In this document: one piece after another, positions 22,801 to 34,700 of the stretch | Layout: the number at the start of each line of letters is the position of its first letter | Position numbering within the stretch: the stretch's first letter is position 1 | Assembly: GCA_009760855.2 (NCBI GenBank) | Contig: WPIO01000016.1 | Coordinates: forward strand, 6,128,501 to 6,192,500 | DNA: 64,000 nt | Reading direction: 5' to 3' | Source: Cristatella mucedo | Taxonomy: Eukaryota > Bryozoa > Phylactolaemata > Cristatellidae | Notes under the pieces: generated by a model | Databases searched by the model: none | Seen by the model: only the letters and a program-made list of their open reading frames with translations | What the model was told of the DNA's origin: nothing | Translations under genes and position numbers: made by a program

Positions 22801-25745
22801 TTTCGATTCACTTTACATAAGCTGTAAAGAAAGCATGATCGATTGGTTAGTGGCAGCATGCTCAATGTCAGCAAGAATAACATCATTGGATTTGACATCT
22901 ACAGAGTCAGCATTCAAATATGATTCCTTCCAGCATGACTAGTATCAGCGTGCAGAAGCACACAAAGGACAGGAATGTCTTAACGCCAGTCGGAAGTGAG
23001 TTCCGGTCTTTCGGAGCATACGAACTAATGTTGCATTCTCCAAGGGGTTTGAGGTTCGTGCGAGGTGCAGGTGTGCGACTCGATTCAGGAAAGCAGGTGG
23101 TACGATGCTTAGTCTCTCGGGGCAGTAGATCTGATAGTTAGGCTGGAGCCAGAGAATGAAGGGACCTAAAAGTGAGTGACAAAACTTTGAAGTCGGTGCG
23201 TTGCTTGACAGGGAGCCTGTGCAGGTCGGCGAGAGGTGGTGAGTTATGGCAACTGTGACGCTCACGACAGACAAGCGTAGCTGCAGAGTTTTGCACCAGC
23301 TGTAAGTGCCTGATTGCACAGGCCGGTAGACCTGGAAGCAGTGGATTACAGGAGTCGAGACGGAATGTCACAAATGCATCGACCGATTTCGATGTAGCAT
23401 CCCTGTCTAAGCAAGCCCTAATTTTAGCAAATTTCTGTAACTGAAAGTAGACAGACTTGACTTTGGTGGTGTTGATGTGGTCGTCTAATGAAAGGTGATT
23501 TTCTAATAGGACACCCAGATTTCGTTAAGATTCAACAGGAGATATTCCTGCAGAGCCTACTTTGAGCGTCAGGTTTTCCAATTTCTGGATTGCACTTGGT
23601 TTGCCCATAACTAGTAAGTTACTTTTATCATCATCCAGTTTGCTGCCATCCACTTGCGGATGACATCAATACATGCAGCAAGCGAATTACGAGAATTCGA
23701 TGTGATGGAGGGCTATAAACAATCAAAGCAAAGGTACAACTGAGTCAAGTGCATAGAAGTGAAAGCTTAGGTCGTGCCTGGCATCCCATTGGGAAGAGGG
23801 AAAGTGTAAATCGTTATAAGTACTGGACCTAGCACGGAGCCCTGAGGTACCCCATATTTTAGAGGAATGAATCGCAAAGATAGTTTAACTCATACTTCAG
23901 TGGATCCTCGGGTGATCTTTTTCCATTCATATCAATACTCTGGAGTCTTTCACGGAGATAAGACCTGAAACACTGCAGTGCAGTACCAGTATTGCACAGG
24001 CGAGAGAAGTGATACTCGAGAATTACTTGGTGATCGATAGTATCAAAGGCTGCCGAAAGATCGATTAAAACAAGCAGATAGACTACCGAAGTCTGCGAAC
24101 CCAAATCAATGCCGACTCTGTGGCTTAATTGGCTCTAAAACCAGACAGGATCTTACTAGCTAGGTTTGGAATTTCAATATATGAGTTCGCTGATCTGCCA
24201 CAATCTTTCCAATGTCATTTATAGGAACGGCAGAATTGAGACGGTGCGGAAGTTGCTTAAGTTCTCTTGGTCTAATGTTGCTTTCTTGAGTAGTGACCTG
24301 ACTACAGCATTTTTTAAAGGTTTTGAGACATTACCTAAGGCTGATGACGTATTTGTGGTGATAGTTATGCATAGCTGCAGCAGATCTATGCATCGTAGAA
24401 TCAGGACGGGGAGTGCGGTCGAGAGGTTTAGTTGTTTTCTATGACTAGGATATGAACTTCAGGACGAGATCACTAGTGACCTGCTTGCATGTAGACATTG
24501 AGGTGCTGCCAGGAATAGAGGGACATGATTCCAGAGGGGATGCCGCCACTATGATGAACTCCCTGGTCTTCTCTATCTTGTTAACAAAGGAGTGAGAAAC
24601 GCGATCCGCTAGATCATCACTGGGTAAGGAGCTAACATGGCAGTGGTTAAATAGACGCTTGGTCGTAGAAGTCAGCATTTTTAAATTGTGTATCTGTGAT
24701 TCAACAACTTTTTTTTTATAGAAGATAGACTTGGCCTTTGCTAGCATTTATTAGTATAATTTACAGTAGTCCTCGGATACCTTTCAATGGACAGTCAGTC
24801 CTGATTCATGGTATGCTTTTCCAAGCTTGCGATAAATAGACCTAGCTAGTTGAATGCATACCTGCGGTAAACCACAGGCCGTAAGAGTGAGGATGGACAG
24901 TACGCTTAGTCAGAGGTACAAACTCGACGAGCATGTCAGCTAGTGTCGCGTTGAAGCCATCTACCAATGATAAAAGATCGGAAAGGGAAATGAGAAGCAG
25001 GGGCAGAGAAGATATTCTGGCTGGGACAGCATCGATGTCAAGGTTCTTGGCGCTTCACGACTCACATGTGACTTTAAATGTGGAGGAGGGCATACACTGA
25101 AGACTGAATGATATCTGCTTGTGGTCGGATATGCATGATTTGGTAATAATAGGTGATAATATGCAGTTTAGGCGAATATTCGGTCGAGTGTGTGTGTGTG
25201 TGTGTGATGGTTTAGGTGAGTAGGGCCATGCACATGAACCACAAGAGAAATGAGTCAGTCTACAAAATCTGGTGTTGAAGGCGTCAGATAAGTTATCAAA
25301 TTAAATTTTTAAAACACCAATAGCGAGGAAAGATTGATTTCTGGCACACAGAATCGAAATGATGATGAGGTAAAGGAGGACTTGGTATCTGGGTGCCATA
25401 GACCAGGCGAAGAATCTTACAACCCGCTATTCTGACTCAAATCATTTAGCCATACCTCGTACGTACTCAAACCTGTCGGAGATTCATGCCTTTAGTTCCA
25501 ATGCTTGCAAAGCCTGGAACTTACTACCCACGCACGTCGCAACATCCCCTGACATGACGACATTTAAAAAGAAGCTTAAAACACACCTTTTTATTACAGC
25601 ATTTGGTGAGGCTTTTTGATTCTTCTTTCATGTGCATGTGCCTGCTTACTTGCTCATGCCTGCTGCTTGGTGTACCTGCTGCTTGCGGATGTCACCACCG
25701 AGTATTTGGTGATGCTTCATATGCAGCATCTATAAAGTGCCTAGA

Positions 25746-25789
<44 letters not shown>

Positions 25790-28700
25790 CAGCTCTCTGA
25801 GGGCGCTATACAAATGTATTATTATTAATATCATAGACTACTGCCACAATTGGCAGCTTGTTTTTGGATGAACTCAAAACAATAGATTCAGAATACTAGC
25901 TCGAGGGGACTCCGCCTGGGTCATTGCGTGGCTCTGCCTCTGCCAGCCGTGTTGTGTTGCATGAGCTCATCCTTTTCATTTTTCTTAAATTGTATATTTC
26001 GAGCTGTTCAAATGGTGAAACAGTTAATTAGTATCCTGCCGACTTTCAAAAGTAGCTGAGCAGGAGTAGCTTACACCAACGGAAGTACCTTCCCTTCGAC
26101 ACCAAAGCTTTTGTGATCATTTGAACATCTGGGCATCGAATGCAAGCATTGTAGCCCCCACAGACACTGAAGGAATCGTTTGAGCGAATTCGAAATCCGG
26201 GACTACCGCAGGGCATCTTTTTAGTGACTGAACGGAAAGTTTTGCCTCAGAGCAGAAATGATGATCATGCAGCCATGCTGACTGTCATGGCCACTGCTCT
26301 ACCAATTGCACTGCCTCAATTACTTGCACGACAGAGAACGTGCAAAAGTTGGCCTATAAGTTAGTTTTGTCAGTGCCCAATATCACGAACCGTTCGCTGT
26401 CACAGCTGGTCATTCTAAAAACAAATAAGTATTTGATATAGATATTCGAAGTTCAACTGAATCCGTTGTATGTTTCATCAGACTATATCTCGTAAACTAA
26501 GAGTTGATATGCAATCTTGTAAAGTAAGCACTTACAATACAACATCAAAACACATACAGACATTATACTGCCCTAAAATTAAGCAGGAGGTTACTGGGAG
26601 AACCACAGAAATGTTGAAATGTTATCAAAGCATCGGGAGTCGGCTACCGCTCCGGCCACACAGCCAGCTTGTCGCGTCACAGAATCAGGGCAAGGGGAGT
26701 GGCAGTTTGATTAAACCTCTTTATAACAATATCTCATGCGCCAGCAACAACAGGGGAACTAAACCGAACTACTGGGGGCCCTGTGTACATTAGGCTACGA
26801 GGGTAGCACGAGCGAGGCCAGCCGTTCCGAGATGAGAGGACATTTTTCTGACCGGAGCAATCTTGAAGACGGGGCTGCTAATGTCACGCGTACCGAATGA
26901 CGGTGACATTAGTCAGACTGAGTTTGCATAACATAGAACCACTAGCAATGTCCGTCTCAGCTTGCCGAGGGCTCCAGCTCACTGAAGGGGGGCCTACGAA
27001 CCACAAGTCAGTCGCCAGCCCAGTCAGTGACCCATATTACGTTGCAAATCCCAGTCAACCGAACCTCGCCTGGATACAGAAATGTGGCAACGTGTGACTT
27101 CCGTATCAGAGATCGGTAGCTTGCGTTTGCAACTGAGATAAATGTTCTAAAACTCTCTTGGTCTACAATTCCTATACGTATTCTTCGTAGTTTGCAAGCA
27201 AAACGTTAACTCTCATTGGTTTAATTGGTGAACCAAAATAAAGAGAGAGATTGAGTTCTCTGAGGGCGCTTTATCAAGTGCATTATTATTATTATTATAA
27301 AGTGTGGCTAACAGCAATGGCGTCTTCCAAGTCCATGTATAGTTGAACTGGTCTAATTTGCCTTTAACCGAGAATTTTAGTGCTACTATAAGTTTGTAGC
27401 CCTATGGTTCCTGAGAAGACGGTGCTGCCAGGGTTTCAGGGTGGCCTTGAAAGCATTGTACTTGAAGCCGATCGATGTGGATTGGGAACACTGAGTGCAG
27501 CTTACGTGCCACAGCATGTGGTGGTCTTATTGGTTTAGCAAGTGGCTGGCTTGCTTGAGAGAATGGCGATGATTTGCTCAAGCTAAAATGCCTGCGCAAT
27601 TTGTTGCTGTGGACTTCCTTAGCCTGTTACAAGGAATGAAAATTGAGAACTCTTGAAATCGCCTAAAATTCACCTGAATCCGTCCAAGCCTCTCGACGGC
27701 TGCATTGAATGCTGTTTTAGTTTTCAGTGTGGTCTAAATGCCAAAACTTACACTCAGCATAACAAATCAACGCAGTATGGCGTATGGGTTGCCTTAGTAA
27801 GGGTTGCCTTAGTGGCTACTATTTTGGGTTAATAGTTAGAGCGTCTTCTATGGCATTTGTGAAATAGCTGCGAATAGCACGTGACAATGTCCAGTAAAGG
27901 CAAACGAACAAACGGGTATCATGCTGCTTCTGAGAAGCTTAAAATGATGCCGCCCCACCTTGATTCCCTTATAACCTCTCTTACTCGCTCAAGCACGGAC
28001 ACTGTGAGCTTCCTTGTTGTCTCCTTGAGCACACTGATTCACATTGCCTAGGTTTTCGAGAGCAGGTCGGAAACTGAGGCAGAAACTGAAAAATTCTGTT
28101 ACCGCCCCAGCATTTCGTCTTATTAGCTTTGCTGGCCTAAGCATGGTAGTTGTGTTCTTGCATGCGGTCCAAGCATGATATACTATGTGTACATGTCGTT
28201 AAGTTGTAGTTACATGTTGTTGTGTAATAATAATAATAATACATTCGTTTAGAGACCTCAGAGAACTGAATATCGCTCTAGGTACTTTACAGATGCTGCA
28301 AAGAAAGCAATACCAAATTTTTAGTGGTAACATCCGCCAGCAACATGCATAGTAAAAGCTGGTACATACACTCATTGTGCGATGCATGCCGTTTAGCTTT
28401 TGTTATTGAATTTTTTGCAGTCTCTTGAGTTGCATATCGCCTGTGAGATTTAACTATATTAGGGTGCAACACAAACGATCAAGTGGTGTCATCATTGTTG
28501 TTAGTACTGTATCGAAGTCGAACCATCCTATGAGAAAAACAGCCGTGATTGTTCAGCAAGAAGTACTCACTGGCCTTCACTGTGCCGTGATGGCGCAGTA
28601 GGTGATGCGGTTGCTTTTCGCTACCGAGGTCGTGGGTTCGAATTGTGCGGTGGGCAATTCTTTATTGCCGCTGAGAAAAACAGCCGCGATTGTTCAGAAA

Positions 28701-31700
28701 GAAGTCCTCACTGGCCTTCAAAAGACGGCCTTAGTTCCGGACCCAAGCACGAATACTCTGACCAAAGAGATTCGCTGCCTGGTGTCTACCTCGCTGCCTG
28801 CCGGCCGCCGCTGTGGCGGTGTGACTTTCCCCCTTAAGGGTGTAACTACACGTGCGATTGCCAGACTGTCGGAGAGGGGAGAGATTGGGTTTATCATTGA
28901 CCGGAAGACTGTACAGATCCGAAGCACAGCAGTCCCGCCATTCGTAGCCTGATCGATGCTGTATCAGTCGTATCTGTCTGCGATCGGTGCTGTAGCAGAA
29001 AATGTTGCGTCGGCATGCCCGGTTGAGCCTCTGTCGCTCGGCAGAGTGGCGACTTGTTGCTGCTGCTGCAGCAGCTTGCCCACTCCCTGCACCGCCCTGT
29101 TGCAGGACGCTCACAGCGGCGAGTGTGACTACCGGCTGTACAAGTGTCCTCACTGCGACGAGAGACTCGCAGTGAGAGTGAGGCCGGTGAGCGCCGTGCG
29201 GGCTCTTCACTCGTGTTTGCGAGGACGCGGCACTATTCAAGAATTTCCTGCCGGGTTGCTGAGGGTTTGTTTACCATCGTCTTTGCACTCAAGTTTTGTC
29301 GTTTGCTTAAGTGGCCTCTTGCTTTCATTCTGTGTAGGATCACGAACTCGAGTGTGACAAAACTTTGTGTACGGACATGGACGTCGGCTGCAGAGACAAG
29401 GTGAGTGTTTGGCTCGCCGTCGCCCTGCTTTGTCAGTTGATGTGCTACTTACTCAGGCAGCCCGACTCAAGCCCACGACCTCTGTAGTTACGGACAAGCG
29501 TCTTACCGCTGGGTCATACCTGGTCGCGTGTCTACTACGTACAGTAGGAGTAGGAGCTCGGCGGCTCGTCGAGCTGCTGTCGTATTCTTGTCGAGAGCGC
29601 TCTGCTGTCGCCGCCCGTGCAAGGCTCGCTCAAGTCCGTTGCTGTCAATCTTGAATTCCCAGTCTGTCGGTTTTCTTTTTTCTAAGCTCGGCTCTGGAGC
29701 ACAGGTGACGGATATGTACGCGGCGCCATGTCGCTCCACCGATCGCCAGTGCGAGGCTCTGGCGGTCTCGAGAGGCACTGGCGGCCGCGCGTTGCATGCG
29801 TCCAAAGAGGAAAGCATGGACCACGATCGACAGGTCGCCACCGTGCACCTCGACTTGCTGATGCTGGCGTGCGACTCCCTGCACAAAGTCGCCACCATCT
29901 CTCCTTCGGACTGTGTGAGCGACAAAAGAGACATCGGCGATCCGACCGAGGCAGCTGCTGCAGCGTGGCGCGCCCTGGCTAGCGCCTGCAGGCAGCTGCT
30001 GAAGAGGCTGGGAGAGGTGCTCGCTGGCCTCGTTCACAACGATCTGCCAGCGATACACGAACAGAAACTCAGGTAGACAGGTGCCGCCTGTGAGCACGAC
30101 GTCTTTGTAATATGTCTTCATTCTCCTGGCTGTGGTTTTGGACGTCTGCTGTCTTGTACCCTCCCTTCTAGATTTATTAATAGCAATAGCACGTCTATTG
30201 TGTTGCACTCTGACATAGTTCAGTCTCTTTTACTCTGGCGCTTTGAAACTCGCTACAATAGAAGCAATAACCAATAATTAGTGAAAAACAATATATCCTG
30301 CTTGGGCAAGCACACTAACGCATACAATTCTCTGCAATTATTAGCTGGAGATAGCCGTTACGGCTCTTCTAGTGCTATACAAATGAGGCTGTTAAATAAA
30401 CTAATTTAATTTTTAGCAGGACCCCTGTATGTAACACGCACTCGTGCACTGGTTGGCAAAGTGCACAGGATTTAAGACAGGTCCACTGCAGCTCTGGACG
30501 AAGGATGTTGCTGTTATCCTTAGTCGCAATGTACACAATTTCATTGCACACAACCTTATAATAGGGCAGTTCTCTCGAACAGAACAAATGCTTTTTGGAT
30601 CAAGTACGAGCCAGCTTCTTTTTGAATGTTTTCAACTGGGAGACGACTTGATCTCGGTCGGTAGTGAGCTCCAAGCTTTGGAAGCATAGTAATTGAAGGC
30701 ATGTCTGCGAGAGATTTGAAGTTAGTTGAGGATACGAGTAATTGAATGCGAAGAGCCGGTATCTCGACACGAGGCCTAGATGAAGTGAAACTACGTCAAA
30801 CAGGTAGGCCAGATCAAAAGAATTTTGAGGGACCCAAAGGTGGGTGATGGTATCGTGAAGCCTATACGCTGCTGGATAGACAGCCAATTTAAAGTAGTGA
30901 GCAGTGTTGTGATGTGCTAGTTGCGACGTTTATGAGACTAGCTTGTCGGAATGAGCTTTGCACCAACTGGCTGGAGGACCTTTAATTGGTGAGTTACATC
31001 AGCCTATTAGGGATGTCACGAAATGAATATACCAGTTTGGCTACTGTATTCTTATCCTAATGACCCCGAATTTTGTACAGTATTACCTAGCTGTAAGTAA
31101 GGTGACGTCACTGTAGAGCTGATGCTTTTATCTGGCGATAAGTCATTTTGGAAGAGGATACCCAGATTCAGGACTGAGGCTGCCAGTGTATGCTAGTAGA
31201 GCACTTTGCTGAAATATGCTTTTCCAGTCGCTGAGGGACACTAAATATGTTTCATTTGGGTAGTGCATTAAACGAGCTTAAGCTCTAATCAATCGCTTTA
31301 TGTGTGTCGCAGGGCTCGAGCCCACCATCCTGTTGGTGACACTGGAAGATTTGCTGTATTTCGTCAATTTTGTGCATTAAGGCAGGTGACTGCTGAATCG
31401 TTTGCTTGTGTTATCACGTGAATGGCTGGTTTTAAACTTGACAGGCAGTATAGTCATCTGGAATTCGTATACCGTCGACCGCTGTAGAGCTGTGTCAGGC
31501 GCTTGGCGTTTTGCTCTGATATAACCATGAGAAAACCGTAACTGAAGGGCGAATTTAGCCATCAATAGCTAAGAGCCTCGTCGTTCGCTAAGCGCTTGAT
31601 TGTTGCGCTGTGACGCCTGATCGATTTCCCTAGGCTTATTCGGCGTATTGAGGAGCTGAGCAGACTTTCACATCGGGCAGACAAGGATGAGAAAGGCTTG

Positions 31701-34700
31701 CAAGAACGACTGCAAAACTTGCAGCTCTCTACGTTTAACGGCACGTGCCTGTTCAAGGCATGTATTGCACTTTCGCTGAGGCTACTTTCCTTCTCGGTCT
31801 CCAATCTTGCTAAAATAGCACATGTATCATATGCTTTTGTCTGTCCAGTGACATTTCATAGAAAGTTAGCTCGGATTACTTTGCTGTTTCACAAACGTTG
31901 GAGGTGGAAAACTAGCTAATAATCACGCAAGTAGGCAAAGCAAAGGGAGATTTCTGTCATGAATGCAAAAATCAAAGGAGTTGCGAGTAACATGATATTA
32001 AATTGTAGACGCTTATAATTTCCAATCAGTTTTTTATGTTGTAATGTTAAGAGAGATGTGCGGTTGCCCTAAGCTGATTAACCATTAAGATGACAGGGCC
32101 ATACAAAGCCAAGACTTAAACTGATTCACTCTTTCCAAAAGTGCTGCTTAGGCACTTCATTATGCTTCATCTTTAATTGTGTCTTATACACCTTATTTAT
32201 TACTGGTCTTACAGGAAATATACAAAAGGACTCTACTAAGCCTGCTTCGGAGGTTACACTAGCCACTTAGATTCTCCCGGATTTCCCATCATGCACATTT
32301 GCTTTCTAAAAGGCAAAAACTAAGCTGCCGGCAACAGGGACTATGCCCCCAACCTTGGCTGGCTATCAAAGAGCACACAGCAGACTGATGTAGCAAAGAT
32401 CATTTTCAGTACTGGTAAGAGTGCTAAGGTGAAGCAACGCATTAATGAAAGCCTATCGCGATGACAGAATTCAGAAGAGGGTCTAGTTAGGCACCAGGCA
32501 TGAGGCTGTTGCATGACAGATTGTTCTAAAACTCGACCAGAGAGAACCCACTGAAAACCAGCATAATACTTTGACATCTTGAAGATGTCAGTATTCTATC
32601 TACATGATAAGGCCCCAAATAACTAAATATTCTATATGGTAACAAGAAAACGATTCTAAGCACAACCAACTTTCGAGAGAATTCATTGACAATGGTTCGG
32701 ATCGTTGGTATTCTCGACTGACTACATTGCCATAGCCAAGAAAGGTTTTTGTTTGCCCCCGAATGATGAGCAAGGTGTCCACGCCAGCCTGTATTCACAA
32801 AGTGAATAGACATAATTGTGGAGCTACTTCAGAAAATCCCAAGTAATTCATTAATTAAATGCTGAAGCATAGCATGTTTTTCTACCACCGTAGATGTAGG
32901 AGTATGCAAAGTAATGCTTCCTGAGAGCACTGCAGGATGATTTACCTGAGAAATACGCAAATTTTCTGTTAACTAAAGCCTGTCGCTTAAACCTAAGACG
33001 GCACCTGTGTGTGCCTTCTGCTAACTAGCGTGTAAGGTGTCGATTATAACAATAATAATAGCGCACTTGACAAAGCGCCCTCAGAGAACTAAATCTCTCT
33101 CCAGGCGCTTTACATTTGCTGCAACGGGATACCCGGTAAGACTGACCATGCATTGCCTTATTTTGCATAGCAGCTCACTATTGGCAGTGCCTCTTTTTTC
33201 GCGCAGATCGATCGTTTCCACGAGCAGCGTCGCCTAGCGATCACTGGCAGTCAGACCCGAATATACTCGCCGTATTTCTTCACATCACCGCGGGGCTACA
33301 AGCTGCGCATGGTCTGCTACCTAAACGGTGACGGCTCGGGAAAGGACACCCATATATCGCTGTTCATCATCATATGCAAGCATAGATACGATGCCATCTT
33401 GTCGTGGCCATTCAAGTATCGAGTAAACCTCATGTGAGTGGTCACGTGAGTGACTCTGGAGGGCCTTCAGCTTTTACCCTGCTGTGCTGCCGATCTGTAA
33501 ATCGAGAAAATTGCAAGCCTTATTGCAAACGTGTGGGGCCTGGCTTTCCGCTTTGCTTTATGCAATGTGATCTGGCCCAAACCTTTTTTACCACATACAC
33601 GTGCGTCCGGCTTCAGTTCTACCGATCCTAAGGATTGGTAAAGATAATGCAGATGTCATTGTGTTTGTTCAATCATGCACACGCAAAGCACTCTGGATAA
33701 AAGACAGGTCCACTGAGACACTATAGTCACTACTGCCTTTCATCGTCTAGTATATCTTGAATAGCCTTGCATGGTCAAGGCTCAATCTTTTAATGGTCTT
33801 TGTCGACCCAAAAGAGTTGTATTTGCTTGTGCCAAGTTACAGATATGAAATACATTTTTCTGTTAATCTCTTGTGGAACTGCGATTCGGGTGAAATTTAG
33901 GCACTTCACTACCCCAAAATTGACAAGGTTCGTGTGTGGAGCTTGGGGTCACCTAGGCCGCTATTTTTTCAACGGTTGGTTAAGAACTTGTGCAATTGCT
34001 ACCATTGCGTAAGTGATGCGTCACGACTTTCTGCTTGCATGTGTAGTTTTCTTTCCATTTGTAGATGTGTGAACCAGGACAATGCATCGCATCTGAAGCA
34101 GTCCTTCACCCCCGACGAAGGATCCTCGTCATTCAAGCGGTATTTACAGCAACAATACATAGTTACTACATCGTACTGATGCTGAGTTATCTTCCCTCGC
34201 CTTGCTCTCTCATGCAGTGCACATCTGTACGAAGTCTTTGCACTCTGCCTATCTCTCCGACTCTCCTCTCCCTGTGGTTGTGAGTCAGTCATTATTTTTG
34301 TCTTCCCTGCACTCGAAGACGAAAAGCACTATTAACCACGTGACTGTGAAAATGACAGCAACAAATTCCTCTTTTACTGAGAATGCTGCTGTCGACTGTC
34401 TCGTCTAGTTGTCAACTCTTTGCTTTAGTAGGATAGAATCGCTGCAGCCATGTCGATACACTGCTGCTACGGTTTCCTCATCAATGCACATTGCAAGCAT
34501 CACGCACAACTTGAGAACAGTATTGACTTGCTATTCGACTCGGAACTTTGCGATAGCATAAGCTAGTGCATCAGCTTGGATAAACGACATTCGTGACGTG
34601 TTGCGACTGCCACAGGAAGTATTGAGAACACATGACCGATTGCGACTGCACACTGCAAGTAATACTGGTTGCTGAAAAGGGGGGGTCCTGCATGCCCAAA

